Positions 8,926-17,336 of a DNA stretch of 64,000 nt are shown piece by piece. Source of the stretch: Tardiphaga sp052076105 (GTDB lineage Bacteria; Pseudomonadota; Alphaproteobacteria; Rhizobiales; Xanthobacteraceae); assembly GCF_052076105.1 (NCBI RefSeq), contig NZ_CP197245.1:4712001-4776000 (forward strand). Direction: 5' to 3'. Each line of letters starts with the position of its first letter. The stretch's first letter is position 1. Position numbers and translations under genes: made by a program. The notes under the pieces were generated by a model. It was given only the letters and a program-made list of their open reading frames with translations, was not told where the DNA came from and searched no databases.

Positions 8926-9039
8926 GATGGCCCCTGAATCGGTTGATTCCCGATCAGGGCATTGTTGGTTCCACAGGATTTAATGAATGGTTAATTTCAC
9001 TGCGCCGCCGGCAGATTGATACCGCAGCTGCGGCGAGGG

Positions 9040-11097
9040 TCAGCCCAGCAATTGATCGAGCCGATCCCGGAGCTGGTCCTGATGATACGGCTTGGCAAGC
9101 CGCGGCAGATCGAGCTGAGCGCCTTCGGGCAGATCCGCATAGCCGGTGGCGAGCAGGATCGGCAACGACGGCCGCATTTCGCGCGAATAAGCCGCAAGCT
9201 CGATGCCCGTCATGCCGGGCATCACATGATCCGTCATCATCAGATCGAGCGGCTCGTCGCTCTTCAGAATCTCCAGCGCATGTCGCCCCGAACTCGCCGG
9301 GATGACGCGATGGCCGAGATCCTCCAGCATCTCCGTTGTCGACATCGCGATCAGGGGATCGTCATCGACAAACAGAATTACGGCAGAGCGCGCGGCATGG
9401 CGCAGGACATGGGCCGTATCGGCCACCTCTGGCTTCCTGTCGGTGACCGGCAGCACGAGGGTCGCCGTCGTTCCCTTGCCGACGACACTCGAAAGATCGA
9501 GTGTACCGCCGAGCTGTACGGCCAGACCGTGCACCATGGACAGTCCCAGACCTGTCCCCTTGCCGACGGGCTTGGTCGAGAAGAACGGCTCGATCGCCTT
9601 CTTCAACGTCTCCGGCGACATGCCGGCGCCATTGTCGATGATCGACACCTTGAGATAGTCGCCGGGCTTCAGAACCGGGTCGCCTCTGACGACCCGATGC
9701 TTCTTCACTTTGATATCGATGGAGCCGCCATCCTGCATGGCGTCGCGCGCATTGATCGCGAGATTGAGGATGGCGAGTTCGAGCTGATTGGGATCAATCT
9801 GCGCCCGCGGCAGATTGTCGGGAATATCGAGACGCAGCGCAACGCGCGGCCCGAGCGAACGCTCGAGCAAATCGCTCATGCCACGGACGAGCGCACCGAG
9901 ATCGACGGCCACGGCTTTCAGATCCTGCTGCCGCGCAAAGGCCAGCAGCCGCTGCGTCAGCGAGGCGCCGCGTTCGGCGCCCTGGATCGCGCCATCGACC
10001 AGTCGTTTCAGGCGCGGATCGTCGGGCATGCGCTTGCGCAGCAGATCGAGATTGCCCATCACCGCCATCAGCAGATTGTTGAAGTCATGCGCGACGCCGC
10101 CAGTGAGCTGGCCGATGGTCTCCATCTTCTGTGCCTGACGCAGTTGGTCCTGCGCTTTCTCGCGCGCCGCGACTTCCTTCATCAGGTCATTGGTGCGTTC
10201 CTCGACGCGCTGTTCGAGCGTCGCCGTGAGTTCGGCGAGCGCCGACCGCTCCGCCGTCAACTGATCCAGCAAATTGTCGCGATCGATATCGGAAGACTTG
10301 CGCGCCGTGATATCGACGGAGACGCCCACCAGCGTTTTCGGCTTGCCGTCAGGCCCACGGACGATGCGCGCACGCGTCTCGACCCAATGCACCGAGCCGT
10401 TCGGCCAGATGTTGCGGTATTCGACATTGTAATCCGCGCCGGTCATCAGCGTCGCATCGAGCGCCTGCTGGCGTTGCTCGCGATCATCAGGATGAACCGC
10501 GGCCTGCAACTCGCTGAACGTGAATGACTGATCCGGCCGGCGGCCGAAGCATGCCTTGGTCGTATCCGAGACCTCAAGCCGCAGTTCGGGCAGGTGCAAT
10601 TCGAGCGTGCCGAGCCGCCCCGCATCGAGCGCCGTCTGCAGCAGCCCCTGACTGTCGCCAAGATCCTCGAGAATGGCACGCGTCTGATATTGACGCCGGC
10701 GCGCACGAACGGCCGAACCCACGATCGAAATCAGGGTTGTCGGGTGAAACGGGCGCTCGATGAAGGTCACATTGCCGAGTAATTGCCCGAGCCTTGCCGC
10801 ATCCGGATTGCGCTCCGGTCCGCCGCCCTGACGCGTCAGCAGCACGATGGGAAAATCGGACCATGACGGCTGGTCGTGCAGCCAATTGCCGAGACCGCGC
10901 AGATCGACAGTCTTGATCGCCTCGTCGGCAATCACAGCCACGCCGGCGCCGCCTTTGATCTCTTCGAACAGCGACTGGAAGTCCGCACAAGGCTGCGCAT
11001 AGAAGCCGGCTTCGCGGATCAGTGCCGCGGCAACAGCGGCATCGCGTCCTGTCGGCGCAAGGACAACGGCGCGCTCGGATGAACGCCCCGGCCTCAC
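9040..11097 (-). CDS. Hybrid sensor histidine kinase/response regulator
   Basis: A 685-residue protein with GTG start. Order of parts: a degenerate receiver-like domain (about 8-130, ending IERPFHPTTLISIVGSAVRARRR, without a clear phospho-Asp), a PAS domain (about 150-265, ending GVSVDITARK), a coiled coil (about 270-320), and HisKA with the phospho-acceptor His in GGVAHDFNNLL near 335. The HATPase follows with N-box NLAINARDAM, DNGAGMS and GKGTGLGLS. A C-terminal receiver domain has its acceptor Asp in LMMTDHVMPG near 630. There are no membrane segments, so it is cytoplasmic. Its GTG overlaps the kaiC stop codon in a GTGA junction, which indicates translational coupling. It is probably the output or input partner of the KaiC-like ATPase. 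Confidence 0.9.
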   Translation of the reverse strand: MRPGRSSERAVVLAPTGRDAAVAAALIREAGFYAQPCADFQSLFEEIKGGAGVAVIADEAIKTVDLRGLGNWLHDQPSWSDFPIVLLTRQGGGPERNPDAARLGQLLGNVTFIERPFHPTTLISIVGSAVRARRRQYQTRAILEDLGDSQGLLQTALDAGRLGTLELHLPELRLEVSDTTKACFGRRPDQSFTFSELQAAVHPDDREQRQQALDATLMTGADYNVEYRNIWPNGSVHWVETRARIVRGPDGKPKTLVGVSVDITARKSSDIDRDNLLDQLTAERSALAELTATLEQRVEERTNDLMKEVAAREKAQDQLRQAQKMETIGQLTGGVAHDFNNLLMAVMGNLDLLRKRMPDDPRLKRLVDGAIQGAERGASLTQRLLAFARQQDLKAVAVDLGALVRGMSDLLERSLGPRVALRLDIPDNLPRAQIDPNQLELAILNLAINARDAMQDGGSIDIKVKKHRVVRGDPVLKPGDYLKVSIIDNGAGMSPETLKKAIEPFFSTKPVGKGTGLGLSMVHGLAVQLGGTLDLSSVVGKGTTATLVLPVTDRKPEVADTAHVLRHAARSAVILFVDDDPLIAMSTTEMLEDLGHRVIPASSGRHALEILKSDEPLDLMMTDHVMPGMTGIELAAYSREMRPSLPILLATGYADLPEGAQLDLPRLAKPYHQDQLRDRLDQLLG

Positions 11098-12590
11098 TCC
11101 GATTGTCCGTCGAGAAGCTGGCGCTCGCCGGCATAAACCGGTACGCCGCGCAACACGCCCTGAAACTCGTTCAAGGGCGCGCCGATCGTGAGCCCTCTCT
11201 GGTCGATCCTGTATTCCCGAATCGTCGCTTCATGCACACCGGTTCGCTTCTTGATGACGGAAATGGCGCGACGGACACTCCCGAGCGCCTCGAAGTAGCG
11301 GAGCAAAATCACGGTGTCGGCCAGATAGGTCACATCCACCGGCGCTTTCATATCGCCAACCAGACCATGTTGAGCGACAGTCATGAACGTCGCCGCACCT
11401 CGCCGATTCAGATATTGCAGCAACTCGTGCATGTGCAGGATCAGCGAATTCTCTTCCGGCATCGCCGCCTGATAGCCGTTCAGACTGTCGATCACGACGA
11501 TCTTGATGTCCTGTTCATCGACCTGCCGGCGCACCCGATGCGCGAATTCGCCGGGCGACAGTTCGGCCGCGTCGACCTGCTCGACAAACAGGTTGCCGGC
11601 CTCCTGCATCGCGCCCAGATCGATCCCGAGTTTCGTCATGCGGTCGAACAGCAGTCCTAGCTCCTCGTCGAACACGAACATCGCGGCCTTCTCACCGCGC
11701 TTGATCGCCGCAACGACATTGGTGATGGCGACGAGAGACTTGCCGGTGCCGGCGGGGCCGAGGATGAGCGTGCTCGATCCGGTTTCGATGCCGCCGCCCA
11801 GCAAGCCGTCGAACTCGGCACTTCCCGTCGATTTGGTGCTGCGCTTCAGGCTGCCGCGGAATTCCGACGCCACCAGACGCGGAAAGACATTCACTCCGCC
11901 CGTCGTGATGGTGGAGTCGTGATAACCGCCACGAAATTTGACGCCACGATATTTGATGATGCGCACCCGGCGACGTTCGGCGCCATAGGACGGAGCGAGT
12001 TCTTCCAGCCGCAGCACGCCATGGGCAACACTATGGACCGTCTTGTCGGCGACTTCCGCTGTGAGGTCATCGAGCAACATCACCGTGGTGCCAAACTTGG
12101 CGAAGTAATGCTTGATGGCCAGGATCTGGCGGCGATAGCGCAGCGAGCTCTGCGCCAGCAACCGGATTTCTGAAAGGCTATCGAGTACGACGCGACTCGG
12201 CTGGAAGCGCTCAACGGCCTCGAATATCTGCTTGGTGGTTTCGCCGAGTTCGAGATCGGACGAATACAAGAGGCTCTGCTGCTGGTCTTCATCGAGCAGA
12301 CTCTCGGGCGGCAGCAACTCGTAGACTGCGATGCGATCGCCGAGCTCCCAACCATGAGAGGCCGCACCCTGGCGCAACTCCTGCTCGGTTTCCGACAGTG
12401 TAATGTAGAGGCTCTTCTCGCCGGCGCGCGCACCTTCGAGCAAAAACTGCAAAGCAACCGTCGTCTTGCCGGTGCCGGGCGCACCCTCGACGAGAAAAAC
12501 ATGTCCTCGGGAAAAACCACCCGAGAGGATAGCGTCCAACCCCCAGATGCCGGTTCTAGCCTTTTCGTTTTGCACGTGCGTCGAACCCAT
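11094..12590 (-). CDS. kaiC: KaiC-like double-domain RecA-type ATPase
   Basis: A 498-residue protein with two KaiC domains. The first P-loop is GAPGTGKTT (about 36-44). The second is GPAGTGKSL (near 270), with an EELGLLFDRM acidic pair after the second beta strand. The region ADTVILLRYFE followed by ATIREYRI aligns by eye with the phosphorylation loop of cyanobacterial KaiC. The Ser431-Thr432 pair of that protein reads Thr421-Tyr422 here. The ATG at 12590 is preferred over a TTG 18 bases earlier because AGGGG sits 6 bases before it. No kaiA or kaiB is in the window. KaiC relatives in non-cyanobacteria act in daily timing or stress adaptation. It is coupled to the hybrid kinase downstream. Confidence 0.88.
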   Translation of the reverse strand: MGSTHVQNEKARTGIWGLDAILSGGFSRGHVFLVEGAPGTGKTTVALQFLLEGARAGEKSLYITLSETEQELRQGAASHGWELGDRIAVYELLPPESLLDEDQQQSLLYSSDLELGETTKQIFEAVERFQPSRVVLDSLSEIRLLAQSSLRYRRQILAIKHYFAKFGTTVMLLDDLTAEVADKTVHSVAHGVLRLEELAPSYGAERRRVRIIKYRGVKFRGGYHDSTITTGGVNVFPRLVASEFRGSLKRSTKSTGSAEFDGLLGGGIETGSSTLILGPAGTGKSLVAITNVVAAIKRGEKAAMFVFDEELGLLFDRMTKLGIDLGAMQEAGNLFVEQVDAAELSPGEFAHRVRRQVDEQDIKIVVIDSLNGYQAAMPEENSLILHMHELLQYLNRRGAATFMTVAQHGLVGDMKAPVDVTYLADTVILLRYFEALGSVRRAISVIKKRTGVHEATIREYRIDQRGLTIGAPLNEFQGVLRGVPVYAGERQLLDGQSE

Positions 12591-12610
12591 ACCAACCCCT
12601 GACGCCAAAT

Positions 12611-12635
12611 AACACGCGCAGTATCAAGTAGTTCC
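12611..12635 (-). promoter_or_regulatory. Candidate EcfG (general stress sigma factor) promoter of kaiC
   Basis: On the minus strand, GGAAC (12635-12631), a 16-base spacer, then TGTT (12614-12611). The alphaproteobacterial EcfG consensus is GGAAC, 16-17 bases, CGTT, so one of nine positions differs. The implied transcript start lies about 14 bases before the kaiC ATG. The call is by eye only. Confidence 0.5.
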
Positions 12636-12673
12636 GAGCTAGTGCTAAAAAGTTATCGATCGGCGCAGGGCGG

Positions 12674-13447
12674 TCAGCGCTTCTCGATCACCAGGCTCTG
12701 CACGGCCCGGCCGAAATAACCGTTGATATCGGCGAGCTTCGACGCAGCAAGACCGGCGCCGTCCGGCCCGATCCAGCTCTCCCCATCCAGCAGGATCCAG
12801 TCGCCCACCGGCGGACGCGACAGGCTCACCGTGAGGTCGGCATTGAGGAAGGTCCAGTCGTTGAAACTCAGCACCGGCGACGAGCCGTTGCTGAAGTCGG
12901 CCGCGATGACGGCACGCATCACCTGCGATAGGCCGGCGCCTTCGACGATCGGCCGATTGGCGCGATACCAGATCGCGCCCGGACCGAGCGACAGGAAGCC
13001 GCCGCGCACGGCGCGAACGCTCATGCCGCTGACGAAGGGACTGCTGGCGTAACGTGGCTCCAGCAAACCGCCCTGATCCGGCGGCGGCACCGTGACCGGC
13101 GGATCGACAATCTCCGGCGGCAGCGGCTGCGCCTCCGCCCTGATCTTCAGCACCGTCGCACGCACCACGACGGTGCCATTCGCCATCAGCCTGACGCCAA
13201 CGAGCTGGATCTTGCGACCCTCGCGCAGCACTTCCGTCTCGAAAGTGAGCGGCGCCACCGGCACCGGCCGCAACAGGTCGATGGTAACCCGCGTCACATG
13301 CATCGGGCCTGCAGTGGGCATCTGTTCGGCAAGCCACGTCACCAGCGCCGACGGTGCGGAGCCATGCTGCATGGTCTCGTTCCATGGGCCCGCAGCATGC
13401 GGACTGGTGACGACATGATTGCCGTCCACGCGATAGATGGCGTCCAT
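12674..13447 (-). CDS. Acyl-CoA thioesterase family protein (TesB-like, double hotdog)
   Basis: A 257-residue protein. The pattern of an N-terminal domain (HAAGPWNETMQHGSAPSALVTWLAE, TIDLLRPVPVAPLTFETEVLREGRKIQLV) and a C-terminal domain (SNGSSPVLSFNDWTFLNADLTVSLSRPP) is that of the double-hotdog thioesterases related to TesB. The Asp within NADLTVSL is the position of the general base in such enzymes. The expected reaction is hydrolysis of an acyl-CoA. It starts 23 bases after the stop of the nitronate monooxygenase gene, so the two are likely co-transcribed. The physiological acyl group is unknown. Confidence 0.8.
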   Translation of the reverse strand: MDAIYRVDGNHVVTSPHAAGPWNETMQHGSAPSALVTWLAEQMPTAGPMHVTRVTIDLLRPVPVAPLTFETEVLREGRKIQLVGVRLMANGTVVVRATVLKIRAEAQPLPPEIVDPPVTVPPPDQGGLLEPRYASSPFVSGMSVRAVRGGFLSLGPGAIWYRANRPIVEGAGLSQVMRAVIAADFSNGSSPVLSFNDWTFLNADLTVSLSRPPVGDWILLDGESWIGPDGAGLAASKLADINGYFGRAVQSLVIEKR

Positions 13448-13470
13448 CAGATCAGCCTTCTCATGCAGGA

Positions 13471-14439
13471 TCAGAGCGGCGGATCGATCGCTTCGTCATA
13501 TTCCTTCTTGAAGCGCGCAACGAGCTCGGCCACCGGCACGACCTTCGACACGCTGCCGATGCCCTGGCCGCTGCCCCAGATTTCCTTCCAGGCCTTCGGC
13601 TTGGCACGCTCGCCACTCGCGTCGGTGCCGAAATTCATCTTGGTCGGATCGGACTCCGGCAGATTGTCCGGATCCATGCCGGCGGCAACGATGGACGGCT
13701 TCAGATAGTTGCCGTGAACGCCGGTGAAGAGATTCGAATAGACGATGTCTTCCGAAGCGGAGGCCGCGATCATGTCCTTGTAGCCCGGCACCGCATTGGC
13801 TTCGGTGGTGGCGATGAAGGCCGAACCGATATAGGCGAAGTCGGCCCCGAGGATACGCGCGGCGCGAATGGCGCGGCCGTTTGCGATGGCGCCCGACAGC
13901 GCGATCGGGCCGTCGAACCACTGCCGGGTCTCGGCGACGAATGCGAGCGGCGAGATCTCGCCGGCATGGCCGCCGGCGCCTGCCGCAACGAGGATCAGGC
14001 CGTCAGCACCCTTCTCGATCGCCTTGTGCGCGAAACGCTGATTGATGACGTCATGAAACACGATGCCACCCCAGGCATGGGCCGCCTGGTTGAGTTCTTC
14101 ACGCGCGCCAAGCGAGGTGATCATCATCGGCACTTTATGCTTTTCGCAAAGCGCCAGGTCCTGCTCGAGCCGGTTGTTGGACTTGTGCACGATCTGGTTG
14201 ACCGCGAAGGGCGCGGAGAGGCGATCCGGATGCGCCTTGTCATGTGCGGCGAGTTCTTCCTTGATCCGGTGCAGCCATTCGTCGAGCAGCGCCGCCGGAC
14301 GCGCATTCAGCGCGGGAAACGAGCCGACGATACCGGCCTTGCACTGCGCGATCACGAGATCCGGCACCGAAATGATGAACAGCGGCGAACCGATCACGGG
14401 CAGCGACAGGCGGTTCTTGAACAAAGCCGGCATCGACAT
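13471..14439 (-). CDS. Nitronate monooxygenase (2-nitropropane dioxygenase family)
   Basis: A 322-residue TIM-barrel flavoprotein. FMN-binding and active-site features of the family are visible: PVIGSPLFIISVPDLVIAQCKAGIVGSFPALNAR at the N-terminus, HDVINQRFAHKAIEKGADGLILVAAGAGGHAG in the middle, and PIALSGAIANGRAIRAARILGADFAYIGSAFIATTEA, which binds the FMN phosphate. The start at 14439 is chosen because GAGGAA lies 6-11 bases upstream. In-frame sequence further up (to 14655) has no family resemblance. The enzyme oxidises nitronates to the carbonyl compound and nitrite. It is the first gene of a probable two-gene unit with the thioesterase. Confidence 0.9.
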   Translation of the reverse strand: MSMPALFKNRLSLPVIGSPLFIISVPDLVIAQCKAGIVGSFPALNARPAALLDEWLHRIKEELAAHDKAHPDRLSAPFAVNQIVHKSNNRLEQDLALCEKHKVPMMITSLGAREELNQAAHAWGGIVFHDVINQRFAHKAIEKGADGLILVAAGAGGHAGEISPLAFVAETRQWFDGPIALSGAIANGRAIRAARILGADFAYIGSAFIATTEANAVPGYKDMIAASASEDIVYSNLFTGVHGNYLKPSIVAAGMDPDNLPESDPTKMNFGTDASGERAKPKAWKEIWGSGQGIGSVSKVVPVAELVARFKKEYDEAIDPPL

Positions 14440-14673
14440 GGAAAATTCCTCGACTTCTTTTCTTGATTTGTGCGCGATCGAACGCGCCCGCCCCCGGTCG
14501 ATCCGGGAGGCCGCCGGACGATGCCAGAAGCCGAGGGCGGATGGCAATTGCGCTGCGGGAGAAAAAAGCCGGGCCGAACGGCGTTGGTTCAGGACGCGGA
14601 ATAATGGGACATCACATGACCCGGGCGATGTCCCGTTATCGGGATGGCTGCGCAATGACAGCCATCCACCTCA

Positions 14674-15363
14674 TCAAGCCGGGTCTGACATCGTCACGCG
14701 ATTTTTGACGCTGGGGCGTTCCTGCATCCGCGCATACCAGGCCTGAAGCGCCGCGCACTCCGCAGGTACTTCGAGCTTCACGAGGCCGGCGAAGATCAAA
14801 CCGCCAATCACTGTGATATCGGCCATCGAGAAAAACTCGCCGGCAATAAACGGCTGCTTTTTCAGCACCCCGTCGAAGTACGCCATTCCCCTCAGCGCCT
14901 TATCGCGCTGGCGGAAGCCCCATTCGGCATTTTGATAGATCTCGACATGGGGCCCGAGCCCCGGTGTCGCGTGATGAAAATAGACACTAATGGCGTCGAG
15001 CAGCTCCAGCTCGGCACGCTTGCTCATCATGTGGATCAAGCCTTTCTCGCGCGGCGTGCCGCCGGTAAGCGAGGGGGAGCCGTCAAGTCCATCGAGATAT
15101 TCGGTGATGGCCGTGCACTCGGCAATGAAAGTGCCGTCGTCGAGTTCGAGCACAGGCAGCGTGCCTGAATAGTTCTTGGCGAGGAATTCAGGCTTCTTGT
15201 GCTCGCCTTTCGTGAGATCGACCGACACGAAATTGATACGCGATCGGAGGTTCTTCTCGGCCACAGCGATCCGGACGCGCGCCGGGTAAGGCCCGGTGCT
15301 CCAATCGTGGATCGTCATCATCGGCAGCTCTGTTGCGTCGCCATTGGGGATCTGAGTGCTCAT
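14674..15363 (-). CDS. Glutathione S-transferase family protein
   Basis: A 229-residue protein with a thioredoxin-fold N-terminal domain (TGPYPARVRIAVAEKNL; GTLPVLELDDGTFIAECTAITEYLD, containing the cis-Pro and the Glu-Cys that bind glutathione) and an all-helical C-terminal domain (EFFSMADITVIGGLIFAGL). Start: ATG at 15363, with AGGA about 9 bases upstream, inside the palindromic site at 15372-15391. A second Met (residue 15) could also serve. The gene is divergent from a TetR regulator and shares an intergenic region holding two copies of the same operator-like dyad. It is therefore probably repressed by that regulator and induced by an electrophile or its conjugate. Confidence 0.88.
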   Translation of the reverse strand: MSTQIPNGDATELPMMTIHDWSTGPYPARVRIAVAEKNLRSRINFVSVDLTKGEHKKPEFLAKNYSGTLPVLELDDGTFIAECTAITEYLDGLDGSPSLTGGTPREKGLIHMMSKRAELELLDAISVYFHHATPGLGPHVEIYQNAEWGFRQRDKALRGMAYFDGVLKKQPFIAGEFFSMADITVIGGLIFAGLVKLEVPAECAALQAWYARMQERPSVKNRVTMSDPA

Positions 15364-15371
15364 TGTCTTGT

Positions 15372-15391
15372 CCTACCTATCAGTTGGTAGG
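15372..15391. promoter_or_regulatory. Operator-like dyad O1 (GST side)
   Basis: CCTACC and GGTAGG arms with an 8-base centre, 20 bases in all. It sits 9 bases before the GST start codon and covers its ribosome binding site. The same site recurs at 15426-15445. Confidence 0.7.
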
Positions 15392-15425
15392 CCGCACTTA
15401 CGGCTTTGATTTATTGCCGTCAACG

Positions 15426-15445
15426 CCTATCTATCACTTGGTAGG
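15426..15445. promoter_or_regulatory. Operator-like dyad O2 (TetR side)
   Basis: CCTATC...GGTAGG, matching the first site at 18 of 20 positions and placed 54 bases from it. It ends 29 bases before the TetR start codon, which suggests autoregulation and joint control of the GST gene. Confidence 0.7.
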
Positions 15446-15474
15446 CTGCAAACACGGGGTTGTGAGACCGGGAT

Positions 15475-16038
15475 ATGAGTTCGAATTCCAGAGAAGCCAT
15501 CCTGGCGGCAGCGAAACTGACGGCGCAGGCCCATGGCTATAGCGGCCTGAATTTTCGTGATCTTGCGGCCGATGTGGGCATCAAGGCCGCGAGCATCTAC
15601 CACCACTTCCCGAGCAAGGCCGATCTCGGCGCCGCGGTTGCCAGGCGCTATTGGGAGGACTCGGCCGCCTATCTGGAGATACTGCTGGCCGAGTCCAAGG
15701 ACCCGGCCGCCTGCCTCCGCCAATATCCCGGCACGTTTCGCAAGGCGCTGGAGAGCGGCAATCGCATGTGCCTGTGCAGCTTCATGGCCGCCGAATATGA
15801 CGACCTGCCGGAGCCGGTGAAGAAAGAGATCCAGACCTTCACCGATATCAATGTGGCATGGCTGAGCAAGGTTCTCGTCGCTGTGACCGCCGCGAGCCCC
15901 GAGAAGAGCGAACCGCGTGCGCGCGCCATCTTCGCCGCCATTACCGGCGCGCAGCTGATGGCAAGAAGCCGCGCGGATGTCTCGCTCTACGACACGCTTA
16001 TCGAGAGCTATCGCGCGGCGGGACTGCTGCCGGCATAG
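15475..16038 (+). CDS. TetR/AcrR-family transcriptional regulator
   Basis: A 187-residue protein. The N-terminal helix-turn-helix is clear: REAILAAAKLTAQAHGYSGLNFRDLAADVGIKAASIYHHFPSK over residues 6-50, with the typical TetR YHHFPSK end. The remainder is a helical ligand-binding and dimerisation domain with three cysteines (CLRQ, CLC). It is divergent from the GST gene, and the 111-base gap contains two nearly identical dyads. The simple model is a repressor of the GST gene and of itself. The ligand is unknown. Confidence 0.9.
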   Translation: MSSNSREAILAAAKLTAQAHGYSGLNFRDLAADVGIKAASIYHHFPSKADLGAAVARRYWEDSAAYLEILLAESKDPAACLRQYPGTFRKALESGNRMCLCSFMAAEYDDLPEPVKKEIQTFTDINVAWLSKVLVAVTAASPEKSEPRARAIFAAITGAQLMARSRADVSLYDTLIESYRAAGLLPA

Positions 16039-16040
16039 AT

Positions 16041-16628
16041 CTACTGGCAGAGCGCCTGGGTGACGTAATTTTCCGTCTTGCAGTCACCCGGCTCCGGCGC
16101 GCGGCCGGGGATCATGGCCTTGGGCGAGCAGCTTTGCGCTGCATCGGTGTCGAGGCTCTTGCCGTCCTTGAAGCCCTTGCTCTGACACAGTCTGTCCGAG
16201 GCCGCCTTGCAGTCCGGCGCGCCGTTGGCCGCGATCGGGCAAGCGACCCGCCCCTTCACCACCGTGTTCAGCTTGGTCAGGCTGTCTGTACCGAGCGACG
16301 GCATCGCGGGCAGTGATGGCAGCAGCGAGGTGGAATTCTTGAACAGCTTCCCGATCTCGTTGAACAGGCCGGGATTCTCGGGCGCTGGCGGCGGTGATGG
16401 CGGTGGCGCCTGTTGAGCCATGGGAGCCGGCGCAAAAGCCGCGGCAGGCGGAGGTGCCGCCGAGGGAGCCGGGACAACCTGAATCGTGATCGATTTCTGC
16501 GGCGCCGGTTGCTGCTGCATGGCCTGCGACCAGGCACAGACGGTGGCTGCGCCGACGGCCAGTGCCGCGGTCGCAGCGACGACGCAGTTGCGGGTTACCG
16601 GAGCCAACAGACGAGTCAAATCGAACAT
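16041..16628 (-). CDS. Exported Pro/Ala-rich protein of unknown function
   Basis: A 195-residue protein. Residues 14-35 are hydrophobic with a signal-like end (VAATAALAVGAATVCAWSQA). A Pro/Ala-rich linker (about 40-88) follows, with runs such as PPPSPPPAP. The C-terminal third has six or more cysteines (VACPI, PDCKAA, LCQSKG, SCSPKA, GDCKTE, ALCQ), consistent with a disulphide-bonded periplasmic domain. I do not recognise the family with certainty. It is convergent with the TetR gene, whose stop is 2 bases away. Confidence 0.65.
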   Translation of the reverse strand: MFDLTRLLAPVTRNCVVAATAALAVGAATVCAWSQAMQQQPAPQKSITIQVVPAPSAAPPPAAAFAPAPMAQQAPPPSPPPAPENPGLFNEIGKLFKNSTSLLPSLPAMPSLGTDSLTKLNTVVKGRVACPIAANGAPDCKAASDRLCQSKGFKDGKSLDTDAAQSCSPKAMIPGRAPEPGDCKTENYVTQALCQ

Positions 16629-16674
16629 GATGTGGAACGTATCCCGGCACCTGCGCCGGGGGAAGCACCCTGAT

Positions 16675-17256
16675 CTAGAACAGCCGGAACGCGATGATGA
16701 AGCCGAGTACGACCACGCCTACCGCGAGCCCAACCCACAGGCCAAGCCGCTTCTCGATGGTCTCGCGGATCCACACGCCATAGCGGTTCATGAGGACCGC
16801 AACCACATAGAAGCGCGCGCCGCGGGCGACGAACGAGAGCGCGATGAACATCCAGATATTATAGTTGGCGAAGCCCGACGTGATGGTGACGAGCTTGTAG
16901 GGAATCGGCGTCAGTCCCTTCAGCAGGATGATCCATGCGCCATATTCGGCATAGCCGGCGCGGAATGCCTCGACCTTGTCGCCATAGCCGTAGAAATGAA
17001 TGACCCACTGGCCGACGCTGTCATAGAGCAAGTGGCCGATCAGATAACCGACCACGCCGCCCGCGACCGATGTGATGGTGCAGATGCCTGCATAGAGCCA
17101 GGCCTTCTGTGGCCGGGCCAGCGCCATCGGAATCAGCATCACATCCGGCGGCACCGGAAAGAACGAACTTTCCGCGAAGGACACGATGCCCAGAATCCAG
17201 AGGGCGTAGGGCTTGTGGGCGGCGTCGATACACCAGTCATACATTCGTCTGAGCAT
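16675..17256 (-). CDS. YqaA/DedA-family inner-membrane protein
   Basis: A 193-residue protein with about five hydrophobic segments. The motifs FAESSFFPVPPDVMLIPMAL near residue 27 and ILLKGLTPIPYKLVTITSGFANYN near residue 110 are those of the YqaA branch of the DedA (SNARE-associated) superfamily. Related DedA proteins are thought to translocate undecaprenyl phosphate or phospholipids across the inner membrane. That function is not proven for YqaA. It stands alone, with 46 bases between its stop and the start of the exported Pro-rich protein. Confidence 0.85.
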   Translation of the reverse strand: MLRRMYDWCIDAAHKPYALWILGIVSFAESSFFPVPPDVMLIPMALARPQKAWLYAGICTITSVAGGVVGYLIGHLLYDSVGQWVIHFYGYGDKVEAFRAGYAEYGAWIILLKGLTPIPYKLVTITSGFANYNIWMFIALSFVARGARFYVVAVLMNRYGVWIRETIEKRLGLWVGLAVGVVVLGFIIAFRLF

Positions 17257-17336
17257 GGTCCGCGATGAACCATCCTGAGGCCGATTTGTCCATGCTTGAT
17301 TGGTGACGGCCAGATAACAAGGAACCGATGACCGGC

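Noticed and set aside
8943..8972. EcfG-like box before the small protein at 8677-8925
   Set aside because: GGAAC is present on the minus strand, but no GTT follows at 16-17 bases.
9016..10527. A 503-codon plus-strand frame opposite the hybrid kinase
   Set aside because: HisKA, HATPase and receiver motifs fix the minus frame as coding.
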